Positions 1-8,040 of a stretch of 36,573 nucleotides of DNA are shown here, piece by piece. Below the pieces are notes generated by a model. That model was not told the origin of the DNA and made no database searches. It saw nothing but the letters and a program-made list of their open reading frames with translations. The DNA lies in the NCBI RefSeq assembly GCF_002288635.1, contig NZ_NRSW01000001.1:1358924-1395496 (forward strand), read 5' to 3'. Within the stretch, counting starts at the first letter, position 1. The number at the start of each line of letters is the position of its first letter. Both the position numbers and the translations under genes were made by a program. Source of the stretch: Mucilaginibacter sp. MD40. GTDB taxonomy: Bacteria; Bacteroidota; Bacteroidia; Sphingobacteriales; Sphingobacteriaceae.

Positions 1-26
1 GCGTTCTTGTTATGAATAATGGCTTA

Positions 27-1673
27 TTAATTAGCTAATTCGGGTTTCATTTTTGAAGCGATAAGCACCGCGCGGTAAGCGTTTACAATACCACCGGTTT
101 TAGACAGGGTAGTGAAGTCAACCTTTTCAGTTTTGCTGCCCGGTTTTAACACCATAGTACCGGTTAAAGGTGCAGCTGATTCCAAGATGGCTTGCTTCAC
201 CTGTTTAGCGCTCAATTTTGGATAGTATTCCAGTATGAGGGCGGCAACACCCGCGGTAATTGGCGAAGCGAAGCTGGTTCCGTCGGCAGTGTTAAATTCA
301 GTATCCATATTTACAGAGGTTACTTTAACGCCCGGCGCAAATATATCCACGTTCTTTTTACCATAGTTACTGAATGAGCCGGCCAGTTCAGCATCCTTTT
401 TAGCGGCAGAAGCACCCACGCTGATCACGTTGTCCAGGTCGGTTACCGAGCCATCCTCAAAAGTATCGTTCGGGAACTGCGGTTTTGCATCTACATCCTG
501 GTTATCGTTACCGGCTGCCTGCACCAAGAGTACATTTTTATCGGCGGCATATTTAAAAGCAGCATCAACCCAGGCTTTGTGCGGTGATAGTTTTTTACCA
601 AAGCTCATGTTAATCACACGTGCGCCGTTATCTACCGCGTAACGTATAGCGTTGGCAATGTCTTTATCGTATTCATCCCCGTTAGGTACCGCTTTAATGG
701 CCATGATGCGTACATTATCCGCTACGCCATCAATGCCGTATTTGTTGTTGCGTACCGCGCCTATTAAACCCGCTACGCCTGTGCCGTGTTCTGCATCAGC
801 GAATTTAAGCAGGTTGTTACCATAGGGTTTTCCGTCCTGTACGTTAGGGTCGTCGCCAACAATACGTTTGCGGGCATCCAGGTCGGGGTTTACATCGTTA
901 TTCAGTTTTTGCAAGTATTCGCTCAGGTCGTTAATGATCTTGGCATTGGTTTCGTTGCCGCCTTCCTGCTCAAAAACCGACTGCCAAACATTCTTGCTTT
1001 GTGAGATGGTATCATTGCTGGTAGTTATTTTGGCCAGGTCGCCCTTTTTGAAGGTGCCATCAGCTTTAAGGTTAAGCGCACGTTTCACATAGCCGCTGGT
1101 AGCCATCAGCGCGTTCAGTATCGGCTGCAATTGCTTCAGTTCTTCTGATGATTTGGTAACCGTTTGGTTATGGATCAATTTTACCTTTTCCCAGTAGGCA
1201 AATTCTTTTTCGCTGCCGGCAGGGGCCGAGGTAAGGTTTTCGTATTTCGGTTTTAAACGGTTGTATTCACGCACCTCTTCGGTAGTTTCGGTGAAATCGC
1301 ATTTGCCGCCGGGGCCGCCTAAAAAATCCCAGCCGTGTACATCATCAACGTATCCGTTCTTGTCGTCGTCAATACCATTGCCGGGTATCTCTTTGGTGTT
1401 CACCCATAGCACGGGTTTAAGGTCGGCCTGTGCGGTATCAATACCGCTGTCAATAGTAGCGATTACTACCGGTTTGCTCTTTTTGCCTTTCAGGAACTGG
1501 TAAGCCTGGTTTAAACTGATACCGAAATAACCATCGGTTTTGAGGTCCATCAGGTGCCAGTTCTTTGGCAGTTCGGCAGGAGCCTTTGGCGCAACCTGAG
1601 CGCTGGCGTTTAAGTTTATTAATAAGGCCGCGCTAAGTACCGCGCCGGTAATGGTTTTGCAGATTTTGTGCAT
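27..1673 (-). CDS. Secreted S8 family (subtilisin-like) serine protease
   Basis: A 548-residue exported peptidase. Residues 1-26 form a signal peptide ending NASAQ. The subtilase triad is visible: Asp in ATIDSGIDT (about residue 75), His in EHGTGVAG (about 297) and Ser in GTSFASP (near residue 468). The oxyanion Asn lies in VQAAGNDNQD. Between Asp and His there is a charged insertion of roughly 200 residues, longer than in classical subtilisin and typical of Bacteroidota periplasmic or surface S8 proteins. No type IX C-terminal sorting domain is seen, so a periplasmic or soluble exported location is more likely; this is inference. The gene stands alone, with the hairpin array at 1714-2092 directly upstream, so its promoter must lie inside or just below that array. 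Substrate unknown. Family call is secure. Confidence 0.93.
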   Translation of the reverse strand: MHKICKTITGAVLSAALLINLNASAQVAPKAPAELPKNWHLMDLKTDGYFGISLNQAYQFLKGKKSKPVVIATIDSGIDTAQADLKPVLWVNTKEIPGNGIDDDKNGYVDDVHGWDFLGGPGGKCDFTETTEEVREYNRLKPKYENLTSAPAGSEKEFAYWEKVKLIHNQTVTKSSEELKQLQPILNALMATSGYVKRALNLKADGTFKKGDLAKITTSNDTISQSKNVWQSVFEQEGGNETNAKIINDLSEYLQKLNNDVNPDLDARKRIVGDDPNVQDGKPYGNNLLKFADAEHGTGVAGLIGAVRNNKYGIDGVADNVRIMAIKAVPNGDEYDKDIANAIRYAVDNGARVINMSFGKKLSPHKAWVDAAFKYAADKNVLLVQAAGNDNQDVDAKPQFPNDTFEDGSVTDLDNVISVGASAAKKDAELAGSFSNYGKKNVDIFAPGVKVTSVNMDTEFNTADGTSFASPITAGVAALILEYYPKLSAKQVKQAILESAAPLTGTMVLKPGSKTEKVDFTTLSKTGGIVNAYRAVLIASKMKPELAN

Positions 1674-1713
1674 ATTAAAAATTGTTCTTTTTTATCTGTT
1701 TTTATTCCTGTAT

Positions 1714-2092
1714 CCGTCCCATGAATGGGACGGCAATGAATTTGTTTTATCTCCAACATTGCCGTCGGCCAGCCAACGGATTGTTTTTATTCCTGTATCC
1801 GTCCCATGAATGGGACGGCAATGAATTTTGTTTTATCTCTATCATTGCCGTTGGCTTCAGCCGACGGATTGTTTTTATTCCTGTATCCGTCCCATGAATG
1901 GGACGGCAATGAATTTTGTTTTATCTCCATCATTGCCGTCGGCTTTAGCCGACGGATTGTTTATTTGTAGCCCGTCCCATGAATGGGACGGCAATGAATT
2001 TGTTTTATCTCCATCATTGCCGTCGGCTTCAGCCAACGGATTGCCATTGTTTAATCCTGTACTTCATCATTGCCGTCGGCTTCAGCCGACGG
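1714..2092. repeat. Hairpin-pair repeat array 1 (about 86-bp period)
   Basis: Fills the 420-bp gap between the S8 protease and the aldehyde dehydrogenase. Two palindromes alternate. Type beta is CCGTCCCATGAATGGGACGG at 1714-1733, 1799-1818, 1887-1906 and 1972-1991. Type alpha is CCGTCGGCTTCAGCCGACGG with small variants at 1762-1779, 1848-1867, 1936-1955, 2020-2039 and 2073-2092. The beta copies start 85, 88 and 85 bp apart. Each beta is followed by GCAATGA and each alpha is preceded by TCATTGC or a near match, giving a further inverted pair GACGGCAATGA/TCATTGCCGTC. The last alpha ends one base from the ALDH stop codon. The layout resembles REP/BIME elements. No RAYT transposase is in the window. 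Confidence 0.93.
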
Positions 2093-2093
2093 A

Positions 2094-3635
2094 TTAAAGG
2101 TCGAATTTAATACCCTGCGCTAAAGGCAACGTTTTTGAATGGTTTATAGTATTGGTTTGCCGGCGCATGTACACTTTCCATGCGTCAGAGCCTGATTCGC
2201 GGCCACCGCCGGTTTCTTTTTCGCCGCCAAAGGCACCGCCTATTTCTGCGCCCGAGGTGCCTATGTTTACGTTGGCTATACCACAATCGGACCCTGCCGC
2301 TGATAGGAAGCGCTCCGCTTCCCGCAGGCTATTGGTCATAATAGCCGATGATAAACCCTGCGGAACATCGTTTTGCATGACAATGGCATCATCTATATCG
2401 GTATACTTCATGAGGTACAAGATCGGCGCGAAGGTTTCGTGTTGTACAATTTTGTAATGGTTCTCCACTTCGGCAATACAGGGCTTAACATAACAGCCGG
2501 AAGCATAAGCCTCACCTTCCAGTTTGCCACCTTCAACAATAAATTTACCGCCTTCGGCTTTACATTTTGCTATAGAATCTAAATATGCGGCAACGGCATC
2601 CGCATCAATCAGCGGGCCCATGTGGTTATGCTGGTCCAGCGGGTTGCCAATTTTTATCTGCCCGTAAGCGCTCACCAGTTTTTGCTTAAAAGCCTCGTAG
2701 ATACTTTCATGGATGATCAGTCTGCGTGTGCTGGTACAACGTTGCCCGGCGGTGCCTACGGCGCCAAATACAGCGCCAATGAGGGCCATGTCGAGGTCGG
2801 CATTTTCGGTAATGATAATGGCATTGTTGCCGCCCAGCTCTAAAAGGCTCCTGCCCAGGCGGGCGCCCACCGCAGCGGCTACGGCTTTACCCATGCGGAT
2901 TGATCCTGTGGCCGATATCAGTGGTACGCGTGTATCATTACTCATCAATTCGCCAATGTTACGGTCGCCAATTATCAGGCAGCTTACGCCATCTTCAATG
3001 CCGTTACGCTCAAAAACCTGTTGCGCGATCCGCTGACAGGCAATAGCGGTCAGCGGCGTTTTTTCCGATGGTTTCCATACACATACATCGCCGCATACCC
3101 AGGCCAGCATGGCGTTCCAGCTCCAAACCGCAACCGGGAAGTTAAAGGCCGAAATAATACCCACAATGCCCAGCGGATGGTACTGCTCATACATGCGGTG
3201 CTCGGGCCGCTCGCTGTGCATGGTAAGGCCGTATAGTTGGCGGCTCAGGCCAACGGCAAAATCGCAGATGTCGATCATTTCCTGCACCTCGCCGTAACCC
3301 TCCTGCAGGCTTTTTCCCATTTCGTATGATACCAGGGTGCCCAGTTGTTCTTTGTTGGCGCGTAATTGTTCGCCTATCTGCCGCACAATTTCGCCGCGTT
3401 TGGGGGCGGGCACCATGCGCCAGGTTTTAAAAGCTTTGGCAGCGGTATCAATTACCTGGTTGTACTCGCTTTCGCCGGCAAAATAAACGGCGGATATGCG
3501 CTGGCCGTCAACCGGAGAGTGGATGTCTTTCAGTTGATTGTCAGCGCCGTTCCCCCAAGTGTTGCCTGTACTAAAAGCGGGGTTAATGTCGTTAATATGT
3601 AAATGCTTCAGGATATCTTTGATAGGTAAACTCAT
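2094..3635 (-). CDS. ALDH7-type aldehyde dehydrogenase (aminoadipate-semialdehyde dehydrogenase/antiquitin-like)
   Basis: NAD(P)-dependent oxidation of an aldehyde to the acid. The closest family match I recognise is ALDH7/antiquitin, whose bacterial members oxidise L-2-aminoadipate 6-semialdehyde (piperideine-6-carboxylate) in lysine catabolism. The catalytic Cys is in GTAGQRCTSTRR, the general-base Glu in LLELGGNN, and the nucleotide-binding segment is SAFNFPVAVWSWN followed by WKPSEKTP. The chosen start (MSLPIKD) gives 513 residues, the usual length. It sits just below a good promoter at 3651-3683; an upstream in-frame ATG at 3683 would lie at the -33 element and is rejected. The stop codon touches the last hairpin of the repeat array. 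No other lysine-degradation genes are nearby, so the substrate is inference. Confidence 0.9.
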   Translation of the reverse strand: MSLPIKDILKHLHINDINPAFSTGNTWGNGADNQLKDIHSPVDGQRISAVYFAGESEYNQVIDTAAKAFKTWRMVPAPKRGEIVRQIGEQLRANKEQLGTLVSYEMGKSLQEGYGEVQEMIDICDFAVGLSRQLYGLTMHSERPEHRMYEQYHPLGIVGIISAFNFPVAVWSWNAMLAWVCGDVCVWKPSEKTPLTAIACQRIAQQVFERNGIEDGVSCLIIGDRNIGELMSNDTRVPLISATGSIRMGKAVAAAVGARLGRSLLELGGNNAIIITENADLDMALIGAVFGAVGTAGQRCTSTRRLIIHESIYEAFKQKLVSAYGQIKIGNPLDQHNHMGPLIDADAVAAYLDSIAKCKAEGGKFIVEGGKLEGEAYASGCYVKPCIAEVENHYKIVQHETFAPILYLMKYTDIDDAIVMQNDVPQGLSSAIMTNSLREAERFLSAAGSDCGIANVNIGTSGAEIGGAFGGEKETGGGRESGSDAWKVYMRRQTNTINHSKTLPLAQGIKFDL

Positions 3636-3650
3636 AATTGGTACTTTTGT

Positions 3651-3683
3651 CAAAGGTAAAATCTTTAAGGCAATTATTATCAA
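3651..3683 (-). promoter_or_regulatory. Bacteroidota-type promoter of the aldehyde dehydrogenase
   Basis: Reading on the minus strand, TTG (3683-3681), a 22-nt spacer, then TACCTTTG (3658-3651) match the TTG-N17-23-TAnnTTTG consensus. Transcription would begin near 3644, leaving a leader of about 9 nt before the ATG at 3635. Supports the shorter start. Confidence 0.6.
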
Positions 3684-3874
3684 CTCACCTTTTGCCGTTA
3701 TAAACGCTTCGCATTTATTATCAGCTATTTAAAATTAACACCTGTTAATAATGTGTGTATGTTGAAAACTTAATTGCCTTATAGAACCTTATTATTGTAA
3801 TTTGAACTTGTGTTTAACCGGATAAAGGCAGGCGCCTGTAACGGTAAGAATAGTGTTCTCTTAAATAAACTTGA

Positions 3875-5278
3875 ATGGAAGAAGAATTTGAATTTGGTTT
3901 TACCGAAGATCCAAAGTTTTCGGTGGAGCGGTACGAAGAGATGATTCGAAATCATGATCAGTACTTTTTTGACGCGCAGGCGTTTGAGAACATTATCGAC
4001 TACTACATAGAAAAGAACGACCCGGCTAAGGCGCTGCAGGTATCAGAGTATGCCCGTAACCAGCACCCGTTCGCGTCGGTATTCCTGGTAAAGCAGGCGC
4101 AGCTGCTGGTGGTGATGAGCCGCCCCGATGAGGCTTTTGCCGCGTTGGATAAAGCCGCCATGCTGGAAGCCAGCGATGCTGATATCTATATCATAAGGGG
4201 TAACCTTTACGAAAGCATGGAACGTAATGCCGAGGCGCTTGAAAATTATGAAAAAGCGCTTGACCTGGCCGAGGAAACCGACGAGATATTGCTGCACATT
4301 GCCTACGTTTACCAAAACATGGGCGACTACGATACAGCCATCACCTATCTTAAGCTGTGCCTGAAACAGAATATGGAAAACCAGGACGCCCTTTACGAAC
4401 TGGCTTTTTGTTACGATGTGATGGATAACCAGCAGGAAAGCGTTCAGTTTTACCAGCAGTATATTGATAATGAACCTTACAGCTATGCCGCGTGGTATAA
4501 CCTGGGTAATGCCTTTACCAAGCTTGGCCTGTTTGAGAAAGCGATAGACGCTTACGATTATGCCATACTGATCAAGGACAGCTTCGCGTCAGCCTATTTC
4601 AACAAAGGTAACGCGCTGGTTAACCTGGAGAAATATGCTGAAGCGATTGAGGTTTACCGCCAGACTTTTGAGTACGAACAGCCCAATGCCGATACCTATT
4701 GCGCTATTGGCGAATGTTACGAAAAGCTGGAGCAGATGGATGAGGCGCGCTCCTTTTACAAGAAGTCGGTTAAGATGGATCCTAAGCTGGCCGATGCCTG
4801 GTTTGGCATAGGGGTAACGCTTGATTTTGAGGAACGCTACTTTGAGGCGCTGCATTTTTACAAAAAAGCGCTTGACCTGGATATCGCCAATGCCGACTAC
4901 TGGTTTGCCATTGCCGATGCGGAGTACAAACTGGGACACCTGCCCGAGGCGGAACATGCCTACGAAAAGGTGGTAGAGCTTAACCCGCTGGATGTGGATG
5001 CCTGGCTGGATTACTCCTCTATCATGTATGAGCAGCAGCGTTTGTTTGATGCTATTGAGGTAATTGCCGAAGCTATCAAAAACAACCCCGACGCGGCCGA
5101 GCTATACTACCGCATGGTAGCTTACCTTTTTGCCAAAGGGGAATACAACGAAGCGCTGAACCAACTGGAGATAGCCCTGGCTACCGACCCTGAAAAGCAC
5201 TATATCCTGTTTGATTACCTGCCGCAATTGCAGGAGAACAAGGTAATTATTGATATTATTAACCGCTATACCAGGTAA
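3875..5278 (+). CDS. Tetratricopeptide repeat (TPR) protein
   Basis: A 467-residue all-helical repeat protein with no signal peptide or membrane segment, so probably cytoplasmic. About twelve TPR units run from near residue 20 to the C-terminus. They show the usual small/aromatic pattern, for example AWYNLGNAFTKLGLFEKAID and AYFNKGNALVNLEKYAEAIE. The N-terminus is acidic (MEEEFEFGF). TPR arrays are protein-binding scaffolds; no catalytic domain is present and the partner is unknown. It is monocistronic: a 239-bp divergent intergenic region precedes it, with a possible -33/-7 pair (TTG at 3774-3776, TAATTTG at 3798-3804, one base short of consensus) and a perfect palindrome CAGGCGCCTG at 3829-3838. 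A strong terminator follows. Confidence 0.9.
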   Translation: MEEEFEFGFTEDPKFSVERYEEMIRNHDQYFFDAQAFENIIDYYIEKNDPAKALQVSEYARNQHPFASVFLVKQAQLLVVMSRPDEAFAALDKAAMLEASDADIYIIRGNLYESMERNAEALENYEKALDLAEETDEILLHIAYVYQNMGDYDTAITYLKLCLKQNMENQDALYELAFCYDVMDNQQESVQFYQQYIDNEPYSYAAWYNLGNAFTKLGLFEKAIDAYDYAILIKDSFASAYFNKGNALVNLEKYAEAIEVYRQTFEYEQPNADTYCAIGECYEKLEQMDEARSFYKKSVKMDPKLADAWFGIGVTLDFEERYFEALHFYKKALDLDIANADYWFAIADAEYKLGHLPEAEHAYEKVVELNPLDVDAWLDYSSIMYEQQRLFDAIEVIAEAIKNNPDAAELYYRMVAYLFAKGEYNEALNQLEIALATDPEKHYILFDYLPQLQENKVIIDIINRYTR

Positions 5279-5323
5279 TCATTCTCAAACGGAACCAATA
5301 ACCAATTATAAACTATGTTGAAG

Positions 5324-5350
5324 GCCGGGCGTATGCGCCCGGCTTTTTTT
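5324..5350 (+). terminator. Rho-independent terminator after the TPR gene
   Basis: A perfect stem GCCGGGC (5324-5330)/GCCCGGC (5337-5343), extendable by one G-C pair, is followed by seven T (5344-5350). It shows that the open frame starting at 5315 is not the true start of the next gene. Confidence 0.92.
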
Positions 5351-5416
5351 GTGGGCTTGTACGTAACGAAGTTGAAAACAACGGCTAACCGTACCTGTTG
5401 TTATAAAAAAGAGAAG

Positions 5417-5692
5417 ATGATGAATCCGCCTGAAAGTTCTGCACCTAAAAATGATACCCCAAAGCAAAATATCAGCCCCGATCCTAAAGCTAAACAGGCT
5501 GGTGAGGGGGCGATAACTAACGCCGATGAAGCCGATAAAGTAACCAATAACGACGACGTAACTCCACTGCCTGAAGCCACTGAAACGGAACTGAGCGAAA
5601 GCGAACCCGAAACAGCTTCTAACGAGGATACGCATGTAACCAATAATGATGGTAACTCCGATACCACCGCGACGTCAGAAGAGATATTTTAG
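5417..5692 (+). CDS. Small acidic, probably disordered hypothetical protein
   Basis: A 91-residue protein starting MMNPPESSAPK and ending TSEEIF. It is rich in Asp, Glu, Asn, Thr, Ser and Pro, has no Cys or Trp and almost no hydrophobic residues, and two VTNN(D) motifs recur. That composition predicts intrinsic disorder. No domain or export signal is recognised. The frame is open back to 5315, but that start precedes the terminator at 5324-5350, so I choose the ATG at 5417. It has its own terminator at 5713-5747. Being bracketed by terminators argues for a separate transcript, though codon bias alone does not prove that it is translated. Function unknown. Confidence 0.6.
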   Translation: MMNPPESSAPKNDTPKQNISPDPKAKQAGEGAITNADEADKVTNNDDVTPLPEATETELSESEPETASNEDTHVTNNDGNSDTTATSEEIF

Positions 5693-5712
5693 CGCTATAT
5701 AGCCTACATCAT

Positions 5713-5747
5713 AACAAAAGCGGCCCCTCATAAGGGCCGCTTTTGTT
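5713..5747. terminator. Bidirectional terminator between convergent genes
   Basis: Perfect 14-bp stem AACAAAAGCGGCCC (5713-5726)/GGGCCGCTTTTGTT (5734-5747) with a 7-nt loop. A/T tracts on both sides of the GC core let it serve both the small acidic gene (plus) and the hydrolase (minus), whose stop codon begins at 5748 and overlaps the stem. Confidence 0.88.
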
Positions 5748-6555
5748 ATTTCTTATTAGAGAATAACCAGGGTATCAGATCCGGTTCGGCAAAGGCCTTG
5801 TCCCAGCTGTTATGGTCGGTGTTGGGGTAAACGGTATAACGGGGCTGCGCGCCGGCTTCTTTTAAAGCGGCTACCACCACTTCCGAATGATCGGGCGGTA
5901 CCACACTGTCGTTAGCGCCATGGAATATCCATAGCGGTACCCTTTTGGCGTACCTGGGTACATTGTTGGTATTATCGCCACCACAGATCGCAAAAGCGGC
6001 TGCAAACACTTTGGGCTTGCGGCGCAATAGTTCAAGCGTGCCCATGCCACCCATTGAAAGGCCGCCCACATACACCTGCTTTTTGTTTACATAAGGTTTA
6101 TCCAGGAACTGATCAACCAATCCGAGCAGCGCGCTCATAGCCCTGGTAGGCTCGCCGCCTTCCTGGAAGTTGAAGATGCGTTTACCATTGGCATCCTTAT
6201 CAATTTTTACGTTGCTCCAATAGCTGTCCTTAGGGCATTGCGGTAAAACTACAATAGCCGGGTATTTATCACGTATGGTATCATTCAATAACATCTCCGT
6301 GCCATAGGCCAGCTGGGCGGTGTTATCGTTGCCGCGCTCACCGGCTCCGTGCAGGATAACCAGCAAGGGGTATTTCATTTTAGGATCAAAATGGCGCGGA
6401 AAAAGGATGCGGTAGGGCAGGGTATCCGTTTTGCTGGCGTAAGTGCCCTTGTCAAAAGCCGAGAGATCTTTCTTTACTTGCGCCCGGGTATAAAAAGGCC
6501 ATGCCAGGCATATAATACCCAGCATGGCTATGAATTTAATTTTTTTGATGTTCAT
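5746..6555 (-). CDS. Exported alpha/beta hydrolase (esterase/prolyl-oligopeptidase-like)
   Basis: A 269-residue alpha/beta-hydrolase with an N-terminal signal or anchor segment (residues 5-25, hydrophobic, ending TRAQ). The triad is visible: nucleophile Ser167 in GGLSMGG, Asp216 in HGANDSVVPP and His248 in NTDHNSW. The oxyanion segment is LHGAGERG near residue 70. This arrangement fits the phospholipase/carboxylesterase and PHB-depolymerase-like exported esterases common in Bacteroidota. It is the last gene of the sugar-utilisation locus, 122 bp below the second GH144 gene. A role in removing ester substituents (for example succinyl or acetyl groups) from the glucan is my inference from context. 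A peptidase role is a less likely alternative. Confidence 0.85.
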   Translation of the reverse strand: MNIKKIKFIAMLGIICLAWPFYTRAQVKKDLSAFDKGTYASKTDTLPYRILFPRHFDPKMKYPLLVILHGAGERGNDNTAQLAYGTEMLLNDTIRDKYPAIVVLPQCPKDSYWSNVKIDKDANGKRIFNFQEGGEPTRAMSALLGLVDQFLDKPYVNKKQVYVGGLSMGGMGTLELLRRKPKVFAAAFAICGGDNTNNVPRYAKRVPLWIFHGANDSVVPPDHSEVVVAALKEAGAQPRYTVYPNTDHNSWDKAFAEPDLIPWLFSNKK

Positions 6556-6677
6556 TCAGATAGATTTGTACAGGTGGTTAAGATATACTTAACGTAAATT
6601 AAAGCCTTTCTATCTAAATATTCCTAAAATATTTAACAGCCCGGATAAAATGTTACCATTACCGGGCCGCTTTTTAT

Positions 6678-8027
6678 CTACTTTTTAGCGATGGCGGTGC
6701 TGGTGAAACCCAGTTTATCCAGCCCGTTCTGTATCTCGGGGCAGCTCATGAATAATTTCCAGAGCAGGCCGCTGCGGTGGTTCTCTATCATCACGATGAT
6801 AGGCCCCTGGTCAATAGCCAGGTATGATTTGGCATACCAGTTATGCGATTCGCTGAAAGCATCGGTAAAACCATATTCGCCCCATATCTTATCGCCCAGG
6901 TCATAATAAAAGTGGCGCAGCGCCTTCATGGAATATTCAGGCGTATAAGCGAATGCCGATAGCGCTGCCGTAGGAGTGATGACACCGAGATCATTATCCG
7001 GCGCATGGGCATTGTAGCCTTCGTAATTGTCGCTCGCGGTTAAGCCCCAGCAGTTCTCGCCGTAACCTTTATATTTTTTAGGATTATCAATACAATAAGC
7101 ACGGTTAATGAGGGTGTGGTTGAGGTTCTGCTCCCAGTAGTCGGCATAGCGGTCCTTTAGCCCTTTGGGGTTAAGGCCGAGGAAGGAATACTGCGAAAAG
7201 AAAAGCGGACCGCCGTAGGCAAAGCCCAGCGGCAGCTTGTACCCATAATAGGTGTGCCCGTTCTTAAAGAAATCGCTTTGCGCCCAACCGCCGTGGTACA
7301 CATTGGCGCCAACCGGGTAACGGTCTGACGATGCGGCAAGGATATAGGTGATCAAACACTCGTTAAAGCCGCGGATAGGGAAGTTCATGGCCCAGCCATA
7401 ATTAGGGCTCCAGTGCCAGTAAATATTGTCGCGGCCATCACGGGTAAACCAGTTCCACTCCAGTTCGCCCCAGAGCGAGTTAATTACACCGCGTATACGG
7501 CTTTCCTGCGGGTTATCAGCCGTAAAATACTGGCGGGCACATAAAAGGCCCTGGAAAAGATAGGCCGTTTCCACAATGTCAGCCCCGTCATCGCGGCGGC
7601 CAAAGGGGATGGTTTCGCCGGTAGCGCCATTCATCCAATGCGGGAAAGCCCCGTGGTAAGCCTTAGCCTTGTACAGGAAATTAACGATCTTGAGCATACG
7701 GTTAACGGCCTGCTCGTGTGTGATGAATTTACGGTGATCTGCCGCTATGAGCGCCATAACGCCAAAGCCGGTGCCGCCGGTGGTAACTACCTCGTCGCCA
7801 TAATCAAATGATTTGTTACTGCGCTCGCGTGCCATGCCGCTTACCGGGTGGCCAAAGTCCCAAAAGTAGCGGAAGGTTTGGCGTTGCACCACATCCAGCA
7901 GGGCGCTGTCGCTAAGGTTTTTGATGATGCCAACCGGTTTGATGGCCTCCGTTGCCGGAGCCTTTTTTTGCGCCGATACGCTCAATGTAGTGAGCAGTAG
8001 TATGGGTAAAATTAATTTGTATTTCAT
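6678..8027 (-). CDS. GH144-type beta-1,2-glucanase family protein (periplasmic paralogue)
   Basis: A 449-residue protein with a signal peptide ending SVSAQ and no lipobox Cys, so probably periplasmic. The rest is the glucoamylase-like (alpha/alpha)6-barrel domain (Pfam 'Glycoamylase'), whose characterised bacterial members are GH144 endo-beta-1,2-glucanases. Conserved family segments are visible: FRYFWDFGHPVSGMARER, TTGGTGFGVMALIAA, GAFPHWMNGATG, YWHWSPNYGWAMN, NCWGLTASD, PTAALSAFAYTP and AIDQGPIIVMIENHRSGLLWKLFM. It lies 13 bp below its lipoprotein paralogue (8041-9396) and is similar along its whole length, so the pair arose by tandem duplication. Older annotations would say 'glucoamylase family protein'. 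Substrate assignment rests on family knowledge, not on anything unique in this sequence. Confidence 0.86.
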   Translation of the reverse strand: MKYKLILPILLLTTLSVSAQKKAPATEAIKPVGIIKNLSDSALLDVVQRQTFRYFWDFGHPVSGMARERSNKSFDYGDEVVTTGGTGFGVMALIAADHRKFITHEQAVNRMLKIVNFLYKAKAYHGAFPHWMNGATGETIPFGRRDDGADIVETAYLFQGLLCARQYFTADNPQESRIRGVINSLWGELEWNWFTRDGRDNIYWHWSPNYGWAMNFPIRGFNECLITYILAASSDRYPVGANVYHGGWAQSDFFKNGHTYYGYKLPLGFAYGGPLFFSQYSFLGLNPKGLKDRYADYWEQNLNHTLINRAYCIDNPKKYKGYGENCWGLTASDNYEGYNAHAPDNDLGVITPTAALSAFAYTPEYSMKALRHFYYDLGDKIWGEYGFTDAFSESHNWYAKSYLAIDQGPIIVMIENHRSGLLWKLFMSCPEIQNGLDKLGFTSTAIAKK

Positions 8028-8040
8028 GGTAAAATTTTAA

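Noticed and set aside
1714..2092. CRISPR array
   Set aside because: The repeated units are themselves palindromes of two kinds, the intervals are similar to one another and AT-rich rather than unique, and no cas gene is present. The same applies to 28089-28596.
1682..2097. Coding frames across array 1 (repetitive peptides)
   Set aside because: They only translate the tandem repeat, with periodic copies of the same words; no start context or conservation is expected.
3636..3683. N-terminal extension of the aldehyde dehydrogenase
   Set aside because: It would place coding sequence over the promoter at 3651-3683, and the extra residues match nothing in the family.
5315..5416. Upstream extension of the small acidic protein
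   Set aside because: It runs through the perfect terminator at 5324-5350, and its Cys/Arg-rich composition is unlike the rest.
6636..6675. Terminator between the hydrolase and the GH144 gene
   Set aside because: Only a 6-bp GCCCGG/CCGGGC stem with a long loop, and no T run on the minus strand; too weak to call.
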